From the NCBI GenBank assembly GCA_022393335.1, contig JAJEKB010020725.1, positions 62,001 through 126,000 on the forward strand: DNA of 64,000 nucleotides. The letters run 5' to 3'. Origin of the DNA: Macrotrachela quadricornifera. Taxonomy: Eukaryota > Rotifera > Eurotatoria > Philodinida > Philodinidae. Every line of letters begins with the position of its first letter. Position 1 is the first letter of the stretch. The notes below the pieces were generated by a model, which did no database searches, was not told the origin of the DNA, and worked only from the letters and a program-made list of their open reading frames with translations. The translations under genes were made by a program, and so were the position numbers. Below are positions 1-11,917 of this stretch, in pieces.

Positions 1-1289
1 CCATCCTTATCTCATTCATACTCGTGCTTATCTGGCTTTTTCAGCAGGCTGTACTGTTCTATCAAAACTACTCACCCTCAAGGGTCTCTACTTTGATGAG
101 AAAACGCTGTTTCTCACTGGAATAAGACAATATCATTTCTCTGTTAGTTGGTTTGCTTTAACAATGAACATCTGTCAGAATCTAGTTTTATCGTTTATCT
201 TACTTTGCTCATTTCTTTCTCATTGACTAAATATATCCAAACAAAACCGACCCTGATTTTTTCATGTATAAAAATGATCCGGATTTATACTTTTAAAAAG
301 AACATCTCACTTGTCACTTGTATTCACTATTCTGATTTGATTAGACCGAAGAGGATAGATCAGTTGGAAGATGAAAGTATAATAGCAACGTTTGCTCAGA
401 AAGTAGGAGACTTTCTTTTAATGAAAAGAAATATAGGACTTCTTTGATTCTCGCACAATCTGTTCACTAAAAACAACGGATGTTAAATATAGAACATTTT
501 CCCACAAACAACATAAGCCATGATTTTAACGAAAGCAGATGTGAAAAGTTTTCTGACACAACAGCGAAGAATAAATATTAAGTATAAAAAAAATGATTTT
601 GATAATCAGTTCGACGATAACGGACCACCATAAATGGCCATATTTTTCTGTATACGATCGTGTCTATTTGATCTGGGAATAAAACCTATATATTACTGAA
701 CATGCTTCCTTTGATGTGTTTTACTATTTTTGTTTGTCATCGTCTCTATCAACTGCTAAATAAACAAACATGATTAGTTTTTCTCATTGTTCTGATAAAT
801 TTTTATTATCGACCATAATATCGTCTGTTAAATTCCGTTCAGTTAATTGTTCATCGATATTCTTCGAATATAATTTCTAAATGAAAAAGAAAACACTTTT
901 TTCGATTGGACAATAAACATTCATACTAAGATACATTGTTATTCCCGTAATAAATCAATACCATGTGAATTGTCGTTAACTTCCAACGTCGAACAAGCAC
1001 GACCGCTTATGGAGTTCATAATCGTCAACCGGAGCTTCAAAAAGATATACACTGACAAATCAAATGACGATATGTCAGCCTTGAAATTATGTTCACAAGA
1101 ATGCCCACTTGCAACTAGAATGCTTTAAGAGTTCTAACTCAAAAGACTCTTTGCTTCAAGAAATATTAGATTTGTAAAAAAAGTATAGGATATCAGCAGG
1201 TTTCATTCAATATGAGAGATTTTTGTCAGTTCAATGTTTCCTAAAGCAACAATCTTTTGGGCTGAAACTTGCGAAGGGTTCTACCCATG
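1..1289. other. No confident gene; possible 3' end of an upstream gene
   Basis: The first 200 bases are open in two plus-strand frames and could hold the end of an exon belonging to a gene left of the window. One frame contains RAYLAFSAG and LKGLYFDEKTL, which looks coding, but I do not recognise a family. From about 250 to 1289 I see only AT-rich sequence with no domain-bearing ORF. Confidence 0.3.
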
Positions 1290-1390
1290 TAAAGGGGTGG
1301 CACCTTAACCTTGCTTTAAAACTTAAAGTTAGTGATTAAAGTTGTTTAAAGTGACCTTTAAGTCGTTTAAAGCCGCTTTAGACTTCTTTG
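1290..1390. repeat. Putative transposon end with degenerate TTTAAAG array
   Basis: A G-rich start (GGGGTGGCACC at about 1294) is followed by about 80 bp of imperfect short repeats of the type TTTAAAGT/CTTTAAAG. This G-run plus subterminal array layout matches other elements in the window (2370-3194, 36723-38171, 50685-55226). The opposite end is not visible, so the element is probably truncated or solo. Confidence 0.4.
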
Positions 1391-1967
1391 TTTTTCCCAT
1401 TTTCGATACTCCATACTGTATAGAATGTTAAAAACAAGTAACGCTCATCCTCATGGATTCGTTGACCCTTTTCTGAAAGTGTTTTCGATTTTGGTCACAT
1501 TACATGTCATATTCTTCTTGATTCCATAAAAGTTAGGAAGCAAATTACTGCACACTCCATATGTTAGCGTCATTGGATTTTACTTCATGACGTTACCTTC
1601 TATATAGTTGTTTCTTTCGTTTCACACGACATATATATGTATATCTATTCTTCTTCTTTCCTATCGTTTTCTAGTTTTTCGTTGCTTATCATGTTCGTTC
1701 TCATGATGATCTCTGCTATTGTATTTCTTCTTTTTCTTTATTTTTTCACAGATCATCTCTGATCTGTATTTATGTTGTGGTTCGTCCTTTATTCCAGTCA
1801 GTCTTTTCGTTTTCCTTTTTTTGCTGTTTTATTGGGTGAATCTCCGAAGACCCATCCACATTTTTGGAAAAGTAAATTTCTATCAACTTTTTCCTGCTAG
1901 TTAGGCTGATCCTCGATAGAAAATTACTTTGCCCGAAAAAATTTTTAGGTCGTATCTGTTATTATGA

Positions 1968-2368
1968 AGATTGACGTTAGTTTGTCGGAACACCTATAGT
2001 GAGACTTGATCACTAGGTTTATTTCAATATTTTGAGCTGATATTTTGGGTATAGATAGGTGAACACTGGACGAGGAAAACCTCCAAATAGTTTCTGTCTT
2101 CGATGAATTCTCGCTAGAATATTACATTTTTAAGCAAAATAGTTTTTACACAATCAGTAACAAATCGCATTTCCCATATTAAATCCATACACTTCGTCTC
2201 AAGTGAAAATATGTTATTTTAGCAAGAATCCATCGAAAACAGAAACTATTTGGAGGTTTTTCTCGTCCAGTGTTCACCTATCTATACCCAAAATATCAGC
2301 TCAAAATATTGAAATAAACCTAGTGATCAAGTCTCACTATAGGTGTTCCGACAAACTAACGTCAATCT
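1968..2368. repeat. Inverted repeat, 138-bp arms
   Basis: Bases 1968-2105 are nearly the exact reverse complement of 2231-2368, with a 125-bp spacer. No ORF of note lies inside. This fits a fold-back element or MITE. Its right end directly abuts the GC-rich-ended element that starts at 2370. Confidence 0.85.
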
Positions 2369-2369
2369 T

Positions 2370-3194
2370 TAGGGATGCACCGGTGACGGTTCGTCACCGC
2401 TTCACCGCTTCAATCGGTAACCGCTTCGCCGGAAACCGTATACCGGAGACCGTTATGAACTTGCTCTAAAGTTTTCACTTCATTCATAGGAAAACATTTT
2501 ATTATCGTACTTTATAAAATTCAGAGTGAAGTTAAATTAAATAAATATATTACTAATGATATTCGAGATATTGATTCTTGATTTTATGATTTACTTTCAT
2601 GAATTTCAAAATTCTATGAAAATGATTTCTTGAACACACCGATATCTTATGAAATTTGATCAAAAGTTTTTGAGGGTGCAGAAGAGATTTCTTTGTCGTC
2701 TTTCTCCAGAAAGGGGTCCCTCGAAACTCTTCAAGCTTACTACCTAAGTGGTCCCAATTAGGTTATGATTCCTCTATAGGTATATGCACTGCAGTCGCTT
2801 CGATATCGTAGAGAAAACTACTTTTCGATGTCTTTTTGTATTTGCCAGTTACTCAAAGATTACAATAGTTGAAAAAACCGTACTAAATTTAGTACAATGG
2901 GTCGAAAAGGATTGACTTCAATCTGAATTTTTTAAAGTACGATAATAAAGTGTTTTTCTTTGAATAAAGTGAAAACTCTAAAACAAATTCATAACGGTTT
3001 TCGGTATACGGTTTCCGATCCAGAGCGGTTTTCAGCACAGCGGTTTTCGGCGGAACGGTTACCGGTTTGAAGAGGTTTCCGGCAGAACGGTCATCGGTAT
3101 GGAGCGGTTTCCGACGGAACGGTCACCGGCATAAAGCGGTTTCCGGTAGAAGCGGTTACCGATTGAAGCGGTGTCCGTCACCGTTGCATCCCTA
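2370..3194. mobile_element. Non-autonomous DNA transposon with CGGT/ACCG arrays
   Basis: The ends are inverted: TAGGGATGCA(C/A)CGGTGACGG at 2370 and its complement ending at 3194. Both ends hold arrays of degenerate GC-rich units (CGGTTTCCGG, CGGTTACCG) in an otherwise AT-rich region, covering about 2376-2455 and 2995-3180. Next to the arrays, 2465-2520 and 2930-2995 are also inverted copies. There is no transposase ORF, so it is probably non-autonomous. The TAGGGATG terminus is reminiscent of hAT elements, but I could not find an 8-bp target duplication; a TA duplication is possible. Confidence 0.75.
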
Positions 3195-3265
3195 GATGCT
3201 ACTAAATATTCCATTTCAGTTTTGTAAATCGACACTTTTGCACTGAAGTACGTCGAATTCAAAGC

Positions 3266-4334
3266 ATGACAGCGAAGTATAATCCAAACTACATAGAAAT
3301 TCCCTCGATTCTATTCGAGGTCCCATCCATCTTGCTACCAGCCCCGTTGCCGACTATTTCGGAGATTCAGAGCGTCGCAGCAAGTGATGTATTGCTGAAG
3401 TGCGCAAATCATCGCACCATCGCCCGATTCGGTCCGTATCTGATTAAATGGGGTCCCGGAGTGCTACTGAGCGAAGGTCAAAACATGCTGTTCCTACGCC
3501 AAGTGTTGTCTCCATCACAAGTTTACATACCCCAGATTTACGCTGTTTTCTGAGCCAGATGGAGATCAAAAGGGAAGAATTAACCATTTCATTGTGATGG
3601 AATATATTTCGGCCGCGAAAACCATGGAAGAGGAATGGTCAACTATGAGCTATGATGAATAATCAGGTCTCATGACGATCTTGAAGGGTTATTGGGATGG
3701 ACTTCGGGAAGTCAAGCCAGTACGACGAAACGGCAATGAGGAACCGATGGATAGCTACTCGGTGATGTACTACGGCTCCTTAAAAAAGAAAAAGTTGGAG
3801 GACAATTTGTTCTGGACTTGGGAGTCGAAACCAGAAATGAATGGTCCATTTGAGAATGAAGAACAAGTCAATCAGGCACTTGCTATGAAATTTGCCTTTG
3901 ACAAGCTGATACCGCACAGATCGGAGTTTTATCGCCAAACTCTTCCCAAAGTCCTCGTTGGACACGAACCTGTCTTTACTCATGGAGACCTACAACGCAA
4001 GAATATCTTGATTATCAGAAAGCATGACTCGTCGAACAGTACCTCCGGCAGCTCCCACGAAACTCTTGAAAAGCTTGCTTTGGTCGACTGGGAGTTCGCT
4101 GGGTGGTATCCTAGCTATTGGGAGTTCAGTTTGGCGATGTTTTGCGCCAACCGTTACAAAGACGACTGGAACCTATGGCCACAGAAGTTCTTGCAACCGT
4201 ACTGGCAAGAATATGCATGGATAGAAATGTTGCGTCGGGATTCTGGTCTCGACAAAGGACCTGGCGATGAAAATTCAGCTGGAAAGGATCGGGTTGAATA
4301 TGAGTCGAAAACCGCGGAGATACTAGAGGATTGA
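3266..4334 (+). pseudogene. APH-family kinase-like pseudogene (fungal/bacterial type)
   Basis: Two plus-strand ORFs (3266-3553 and 3672-4334) give one protein of the aminoglycoside phosphotransferase/choline kinase fold. The second part carries the Brenner-type catalytic motif HGDLQRKNIL (about 3984-4013) and the metal-binding motif LVDWEFAGWYPSYWEF (about 4078-4125), a signature common in fungal APH proteins. The first part holds the N-terminal lobe. After YAVF the frame shifts by one base near 3550; the coding sense continues as SEPDGDQKGR..VMEYI, then meets an in-frame TAA at 3660-3662. No splice sites explain either break, so I call it a pseudogene. The substrate is unknown. The fungal-like motifs and lack of introns suggest horizontal acquisition, which is an inference. 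Confidence 0.75.
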
Positions 4335-7107
4335 AATGGCACATGGTTATTGTATCTTTTTACAGCAACACAATGACGTACAGCAGAAATCAGACATATG
4401 TTTTTTTCACTATTTTGGTCTTACATCCCAAACCTGCTGAATACATTACGACTGCTGCGTGCATTAGATTTAAGGTTATTATGAACAGTCCACTTTTCTT
4501 GCAATAACTTTCATAGTCGTTCAAAGACTTGAGGATGAGTTTGAAAGGAAGGGAATAAAGAATAAAATCAGTAAAAATTTCAGCCTAAACAGACGAAATT
4601 TGTCAATTTTCAGGGGGTGATTCAGAAGCCCATTTTTGGATCGTTTTTGCGGCCTTGATGTGTTCGAAAGTCCATAAAGACGGGGTCTGGTAAATTTGTA
4701 CCTATGACAACTTTTGCTCTATTATCCGAGGCCCATCTACGCTAAAAGTTTCAAGAAATTTCACAAAGCGATTTGTGAGAAAGCCCGGAAAGGGTGGGGT
4801 CACTTCAAGTCAGAGCTTAAACATAAGTGGCCATGTGTACTTCTCTTATTACTTTATTTGAATTATTTTAAAACTTTGATAGCTTTTATACGCAATACGA
4901 TAGACAGATACGAATGAGGACGAAAAACATGAAAATTTTCTTCTCTTATCTGACGAGTACTACCTATCGCATGAAAAAGAAAGCAATAACTTGGAACGAT
5001 TCGTTCTGTAATGATACACAGAAAAATACGATGAGTAATCGATAGGAGACGATTGAAAGATGATATAGTGCATTTATTAAAAGTTAACTGTCCATGAAAA
5101 TAAATGTGTCGAAAAAATAGAATCGGATTGAATGTGTTATGGAATGAATGAATGAATTTTGAAAGAAAGTCAATAAATATTCTTGAAAAGCTTAATGATG
5201 GTCAAATTTCGCCATATGTTCTGGATCGTTTGTTCTAAATATTCATTATAATTATAGTGAAAAGAATATTGAAGCATTATATACTTATTGCAGTGATCTC
5301 CGTAGCGACATGTTCTTCGTTGAATATGTTGAGTTGACAGACCAGATGGATGAGTATATTTTGATCGATGATCGGGATCAAAACTTTAGTCAATGAAATA
5401 ATATGTGATCAAAATAGTTATCACACATCGACAATTGAACATACTTGTAACATTCTCCTCCGTATCGACATTGTTGTGTTGCAAATTGACCTTGACTATT
5501 GTTATTGATATATGTATCCATATTGATCACGTTCTGTTGTCCTCTACAAATGAAAAGAATATATCTATCTATCGAATACTCTATTATCACGTACGCATGA
5601 ATGATTAAATCCATGTCAAAATTTTAATCCATCAATGCACTTTGTATACGGATGCATATGAGATTCATTTTCCAGGTTGATATTTTGCACAAAAGTAGTT
5701 TAAACCAAGCCATTATCGATTATGCTCTTAAATTTTTCTGATCCTTAAAAACCGTAGAATGAGTCATTCAGTCTTAATATTCACCGGATTGGGCGTTAAT
5801 TGGTGAATGATTCAGAAAAATTTAATTTGAACCCTGTAACTTGTATGGTACAACTTCAATGAAATCAGTTTTATGATGAATGTCAATTTTCTCGGTTTTT
5901 TAGGTTCTCCAATTGTTTTGAACATAGGGAAGATGTTATTTGCGATCAGCGTGAAAAGACACAATAGAATATGTATTAAAAGGTCAAGCACAAAGTTTGC
6001 TTGCGTCTTGCATCAGCTACACCTGTTGAATTTGATACAACCTTAAAACATCTTCGCATAAGCAAATGTTTAGATGTTTATAGATCACCACATTATGATG
6101 ATTTTTTTAACAATCATCATTTTTTGTTGAGAGTTGAAATGACATCCTTTTATTCATACAAAAACTTTTCTCGAATAGCTGAAATGTTGTAAGATTGATT
6201 AGATGCATTGAAAGTCGAAAGAAAATAAAAAATGAATATTAAAGATATTTTCATCTAGAGGGTTAGAAAAAATGTTTTGCATGAGGGGTATTGGTCTAAT
6301 TTGAAGTAGAAAACATATGGAATTTTATACCAAATAAAAGCCCGTGAAAAATTTTGATCTAGGGATATGATTAGTCATTCATAAAATACGAATGGACTGA
6401 AGAAACAAGAAAACTTTCGAACTTTGATACTAAGGTGCAACTAAGTCGAAGTTTAAATAAGATTTTCTTTTCCGTTTTTAGTATTCCGCTCATAGCTCCG
6501 TTATTTACTAACGAACTTTGAAAACTTTTTTTATTGAAGTGATCAGAATGAAAAGCTTTATAATGTTGAAGAGATATCACCAAGAGCCCGGCATTTTTCT
6601 CCTCTTCTTTATTTTACTTTATTTACTTTTAATATTCTTGTTTCTCGGTGTGCCTTTTATCTGTTTAATTGAATTAAACTTCCTTTCGACCTCTCTATGC
6701 AGAGTGTCCTGATGAGTGTTTATATTTAAATAAATAACACGAAACGCGTTGACAAGGTCAAAAAACTCTGCATTGATTACACTTAATTTTTTGATCTTTG
6801 ACAAAAAATCGATTGCTGAAAAGCAAAACTTGAGAGCCAGTAGATTAGTTTGTTTGAAGTTGAACTAAGCAATTAAATAAATCCAATGAGGCGCCAGTTG
6901 CTTCTGTGATCTCTATTTAACTCTTTGATCAATTTTACTTTTCATTCTAGTTGAAAGCATCCAAATAAATCTCTTTCAAAAGACACGAAGAAGCATTAGA
7001 ATTACGAAGAAATAATAAGAGTATCTCTCTCATTCAAAGAACTGTCAGTTTCATCAACAGTTGTCAGTTATCTATCACGCTCGTTGTGCTCCATATCTCT
7101 GAACATA
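4335..7107. other. Intergenic, no supported gene
   Basis: AT-rich sequence. Only short ORFs without recognisable domains are present. A small GAAT tetranucleotide run lies at about 5145. The stretch 6320-6360 contains AAAGCCCGTGAAAAATT, related to a motif found in fold-back elements elsewhere in the window. Confidence 0.5.
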
Positions 7108-8112
7108 ATGTCTCAGTCGGCAACAATCAATACTCTTAATTATATTAGAACTCAAACGAGACTCTATGGTTACATTGTTATCCTTGCCACAGGTTTGTTC
7201 GGCAACACGTTCAATATTTTCATGTTCACAACAAAGTTAAAAGATAGTGTCTGTTCACGGTATCTCTTAGTAGGGGATATTTCCAATAATATCTGTCTAC
7301 TAATCACTATTTTACCAAACATCATCGGTGTGGTTTATGGTAAAAAAGGCACGGAATCTTCACTTGCTTGGTGTAAAATCTACAATTACCTGCTTGATAT
7401 ATGCTATTTAACTTCAACGTGGACACTTTGTCTAGCGTCAGTGGATCGTTACTTGTGTTCATCTCGTCAAGTCAGTCGTCGAAAGTGGAGTACAATGAAA
7501 GTGGCCAACTGCTCAATTGTTGTTATCATTGTATTATCAATGTGTCTCGCCATTCCCGATCTGCCATACTGGTATATTGATAGTAGTTCTCGTGTATGCG
7601 TTTCTTCGGAGACCTATCAGAAATATCTCACGTACTTTTTGTTTTCTTGCATGATGACTGTGGCACCACTGTTCGTTCTCTCAGTTGGTGGATACAAGAC
7701 TTATCAAAATCTTCGAGCATCCGTTTATCCAGTAGAGGTGATTACTCGAACCACTCGTAGACAACGTATGGACAGCCAGCTAGCCAGAATGCTGCTCATC
7801 CAGATCATTGTTTTCCTTTTCCAATCAATGACTTTGTTCATCTACTTTGTCTATCAACAGGTCACAATATATTGGCAAAAGAATACGATGGAACAGACGA
7901 TACAAAATCTGGCACAATCAATCATCTATTTAATTAACTATTCGTTGTTGTCTACAAGCTTTTATGTTTACTATTTACAATCATCAAGATATCGAGCTGC
8001 TGTAAACAAGATATTTAGGATGAAAACAAGGCAACAGATCGGAAGCGTCATTACACATCAGAAAAATGTGGAGATGGTTAATACTATAGCTGAAGCTCAA
8101 CGAACCATTTGA
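7108..8112 (+). CDS. Rhodopsin-type (class A) G protein-coupled receptor
   Basis: A single-exon, 334-residue seven-helix receptor. The first ATG in frame is at 7108 (MSQSATIN); the frame upstream only offers TTG. TM1 contains GLFGNTFNIF with the class A GN pair. A Cys before TM3 (AWCKIYNY) and one in the second extracellular loop (SRVCVSS) can form the conserved disulfide. TM3 ends with SVDRYL, a good DRY motif. TM7 is NYSLLSTSFYVYYL, lacking a clean NPxxY. The tail has basic residues (RYRAAVNKIFRMK). It resembles the intronless peptide/FMRFamide-receptor-like GPCRs that are expanded in rotifers; the ligand cannot be told from sequence. It sits at the plasma membrane. An AATAAA lies at about 8272. 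Confidence 0.88.
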   Translation: MSQSATINTLNYIRTQTRLYGYIVILATGLFGNTFNIFMFTTKLKDSVCSRYLLVGDISNNICLLITILPNIIGVVYGKKGTESSLAWCKIYNYLLDICYLTSTWTLCLASVDRYLCSSRQVSRRKWSTMKVANCSIVVIIVLSMCLAIPDLPYWYIDSSSRVCVSSETYQKYLTYFLFSCMMTVAPLFVLSVGGYKTYQNLRASVYPVEVITRTTRRQRMDSQLARMLLIQIIVFLFQSMTLFIYFVYQQVTIYWQKNTMEQTIQNLAQSIIYLINYSLLSTSFYVYYLQSSRYRAAVNKIFRMKTRQQIGSVITHQKNVEMVNTIAEAQRTI

Positions 8113-8926
8113 CTGTGAATTTTCTCATCAAGTAGTTTTAACTATGAGAAAAAAATGATGAGTATATTTTCAGTTCACATCGCTTTTGATCTGTTGTTCG
8201 TATGAATTTGTCTAGTTGTCGTAGGATTTAATTAGAAACCTCTTCTCTTTCCTCATCTTTCACCATTATCAAATAAACTTGTGCGTAGAAAAAAAAGTGA
8301 AGATAATATTCTTTCGGTCTTCTTGACATGAAAAAATGAGCTTTAGACCCGTATTTTCAGCTTCTCAATGAAGAATTTGCTTGAGAAATTAGTAAAAAAA
8401 ATATAATTTTATGTCGAATTCAATTCTTTTCCAAGGACAATTTATGCACTGATATATAGTTTTCAATTTAATTCTAGACACCGAAAAGACTTAGAGGAAA
8501 ACTTTTTTATCAACAAAAAGCCCGTTCAATTCTCTACAAAACTGGCTGAAATATCTGTTGATTCAAAAAATATTTTCATGAACAATCTCAATTATATCAG
8601 AGGCACTGAAGAAAAACGAATGATAGTTTAGTGTGACTCTAAGCGTACGAAAAGTTGCCTTATGTGAATTGTAGAGCTTTCACATTGTATCTTTTGATGT
8701 ATTCTGTTTTTTCTATAAAACGTATTAAATAATTAAAAATTACAAAATAAAGCAGTACGTTAAGAATACACGTGTATGTTTGGCTTGCAATACTTGTGAG
8801 TGAATAGGTAGGCAGTTTTATCTCATAAAATAAAAGAACGATTGCATATCAACATTATTCATTCTTTTGTATTTATATTCACTTCGATAACAATCCTTTC
8901 ATTCGTTACTTTTACAAAACAAAACG
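8113..8926. other. Intergenic with a fold-back fragment
   Basis: No gene is seen. Bases 8512-8565 (AAAGCCCGTTCAATTCTCTACAAAAC and following) resemble the inner part of the fold-back element at 56774-57709, so this is probably a decayed copy. The segment just before 8927 should contain the P450 promoter; no clear motif can be assigned. Confidence 0.45.
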
Positions 8927-10338
8927 ATGTTTTCGATCGTACTAGCTACGATCGTGTTTTTTTCAGTATTTTCTGGTTTTTCTTTCGTCGTGATGCGAAA
9001 GAAAAGTCTAATATTCCAGGTGTGATTGCATCACATCCTGAACTTGGCAATCTTGGTGATCTTCAACAAGCTGGTAGTCTTCATCAGTATCTCACTAAAT
9101 TACATCAAAAATTCGGTCCGATTGCTTCGTTTTATTGGGGTAAAGATCGTGTTGTTAGTGTTGCATCACTCGAAGCTTTCCATGACACACGTCACTTATT
9201 CGATCGACCAGTTTCTTTGTTTATTCCAGCAGATGCAGTGTTTGGTCCGAATAATATACAGCATGCTAATGGTAATCTTGGTCGACATCGTCGAAAACAT
9301 CATTTTGATGCTTCTGTATCGCCACTCATTATTCGTGAGCATCTTTTCGATATATTTCAAAATATTTTGCATGAGAAAATGATTTCGTGGCAAGCAAACG
9401 AAGGAAAGTCTATAGCATTGCATGCTGAAATGGTGGCTGCGTCGTTTCAACCGATCACTGTAGCTGTTTCCGGATCATCAACATTACTCAGTGCTGAAGA
9501 AACTACAGTAAAAGCTTTTGAAACATGTTTTTACGAAATGGAACTGATTGTTAGCGGTGTACCTATGAATCCAAAACGTCAAGCTGATTTTGAAAATGCT
9601 CGAAAGCATATTGTACAAAAAGTTAAACAAATAATCGCCGAACGGCGTGAACGATTAGGAGATGATCGTAAATGTTTTATTGATCATTTGTTAGCAGACG
9701 AAGACAGTGTTGTCAGCGAAGAACAGATCTGCGATGATGTTATTACAATGATTCTTGCTGGATTTCATACAACTGGAAACTTTCTCACGTGGATTTTATA
9801 TTATTTAGCAAAACACCAAAATATTCAACAGTATTTGTTTGAGGAACTTGTTCAATCGTATGACACAGAATTTCCATCATTAAAACAGATCGAACAGATG
9901 TCTTATTTATCGAATATTATTGATGAATCATTACGTCTTTCAGTATTAGCACCATGGGCGGCTCGAGTTCCACTAGATGAGAAATTAGTTGTTTGTGAAC
10001 ATACGATTCCACCTGGTACGCCAATCATTCAAGCGCTTGGTGTTATTTTACAAGATGAGAAAATCTGGCCCAATCCACATGAATTTAAACCAGATCGATT
10101 TGATCAGGAAAACAAAAAGAAAATGCCAACGTTCGCCTTTTCACCATTTGGATTTGCTGGTGAACGTAGTTGTCCTGGCTCTTACTATGCGCGTTATGAA
10201 GCAAGTTTATTCATAGCTGCTATTATTCGAGCATTTAATGTCACGTTAATTGATCCAACGACTACTGTAGTTCCAGTATACGGCATCGTGACAGTCCCTA
10301 AAGATGAAATCTTTGTTCAATTTAACCGACGAAACTGA
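8927..10338 (+). CDS. CYP20A1: CYP20-family cytochrome P450, 5' end frame-shifted
   Basis: A haem-thiolate mono-oxygenase. The I-helix shows AGFHTTGN, the K-helix shows DESLR (ExxR), and the haem loop FSPFGFAGERSCPG contains the Cys ligand. The order IPGV..GNLGDLQQAGSLHQYLTKLH..FGPIASFYWG and LGVILQDEKIWPNPHEFKPDRF closely follows the CYP20A1 pattern, an orphan P450 of animals. The main frame has no ATG before about residue 180. An ATG at 8927 in another frame encodes a hydrophobic anchor and MRKKS that would lead straight into the IPGV linker, so a one-base slip near 9000-9010 is the simplest explanation; a very short intron is less likely. No introns in the rest. It is expected at the ER membrane. 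AATAAA lies at about 10406. Confidence 0.85.
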
Positions 10339-10562
10339 TTGAAACATAATCATTTAGAACATACGAAAGACGAGTTGCTCTCATCTTAATTTCGCATAGA
10401 ATGCTAAATAAAAAGGACGAGGACGGGTTAGGCCATAAATCGACCGTATTTCAAAGTTCGTTTAAAAAGCTTATAGACAACGTTTTTGTACATACTATGG
10501 GAAATAGATAATTGGTTGCTTACGATTCATTTCTTCTCTATTTCGTAGTATGTGGTGTCCAT

Positions 10563-10895
10563 ATTAGCGGCGGCGCCAAAAATTTCAATCTGAGGGGGCT
10601 TAGCCCCTTCTTTTCCTGAATGTCAACAGATGTAGTGAACGTGTTTTCGAATGTTCGATTCTGCTAAAAACATCACATAGTTCTTATGGCTATGCAATAA
10701 AACTCTACAGATCTTATGGTTAATTGAAAATTTATCTATTACTCGCTCATAATCTATACCAAAATCACGTTCAACTACTAATACGGTCAGGTCACTTAAA
10801 TGTTGATCACTCATTGAATTTCGAAGGTAATTCTTGATTATCTTCATCATTGAAAATGATCTTGCACAAGTCACTTGGATATGAGCATTGTTATG
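10563..10895 (-). pseudogene. hAT transposase C-terminal relic with element end
   Basis: On the minus strand, about 10623-10895 encodes VTCARSFSMMKIIKNYLRNSM..LSDLTVLVVERD..IDYERVIDKF. This matches the C-terminal dimerisation domain of hAT transposases of the ZMYM/TTF type (consensus like ERSFSKLKLIKNYLRSTM). Upstream transposase sequence is missing. The adjacent 10565-10605 (TAGCGGCGGCGCC .. GGGGGCTTAGCCCC) looks like a hAT terminus. The relic is therefore the 3' end of a dead element. Confidence 0.7.
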
Positions 10896-11915
10896 GCACT
10901 TATAATCATTCGTAATTTTTGTAGAAATCCCATGAGTTGTCTAATTCGACTTACAATATAAATATTCCGGAATAGATATTCTTTCACTTAAACGTACATA
11001 CTCATGTTCTTTTTTTCCTATATAAGAATCTTAAAGGCATTAATTGTTTGACTGATTGCTTGCTTGTGTATTGGGACGAGATCAGAAAAACATTTTCCTT
11101 GCTCGTCCCATAAATATGATCGAGCAGTATGCGGGAGTGAGGAGTTGGTATATGGAAATAGGTGTAGCCATATAGAGGAAAACAGATAGAGTTTGATCTA
11201 CTAAAAAAATATCGTTTATCAGCATTCGAACGGCGTACACTTTCTTTTATTCTGGCGCGCCCGCAGAGCGCCGACCATGGAGGTCTATCTTCACGTAGCT
11301 GTCCAGCTTCACAGTTTTTGATATTTTTCTTCTTATTTGTTCCATCAGCAATGGCTTTGTAAATATTCTCTTTCGCATTCTAACATTGGATATAGTCTGA
11401 GGTAATAGTTTTTTTAGCTTTTTCTAACTCGTAGTATAGCGTCAATCTCGATAACTTTATTGGAGAAAACTGGTAGATTTTCATCGTGAATGGATTTATT
11501 GTTGGTAGTTATTAATTGATGGGAAATCTTGATATGTTCTTACTTAGATCAATATAGAAAAACGCTTCACAAGATCATTCATAGTTCATTCAGCATATTC
11601 TTATATGGACCTTCCACTTTCACATATGATATTTAGCAAAAAGAAAAAAAAATACAACAGCTCCTGGTGTTAACATAAACAGCAGTTTTGAAATTCAATT
11701 GTTAGTTCACATAATTAAGTAATGCACTAACAAATTATTCAGCTACGGCAACTGATAGAAGCGTTTCCTATAATTCATGAGAATATATGTTGCTTCTCGT
11801 AAAGGTTCCTGAAATATTTCGGCGAGAAATTTATATACTCTCCCTACAAATACTGGATGTGATTCTCAAATGTTGGCACACTAAAAGTAAACGAGATATC
11901 AGATATCATTTGAAA
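10896..11915. other. Intergenic, no supported gene
   Basis: AT-rich sequence with one GC-rich patch (11254-11280, GGCGCGCCCGCAGAGCGCCG) that stands out from its surroundings and may be another transposon terminus. No domain-bearing ORF on either strand. Confidence 0.4.
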
Positions 11916-11917
11916 AT

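Noticed and set aside
148..447. 99-codon plus-strand ORF near the window start
   Set aside because: It begins at a non-ATG codon, has no domain and atypical composition; likely random.
7084..7107. Upstream TTG extension of the GPCR
   Set aside because: TTG is an unlikely start in a eukaryote and an ATG lies eight codons downstream.
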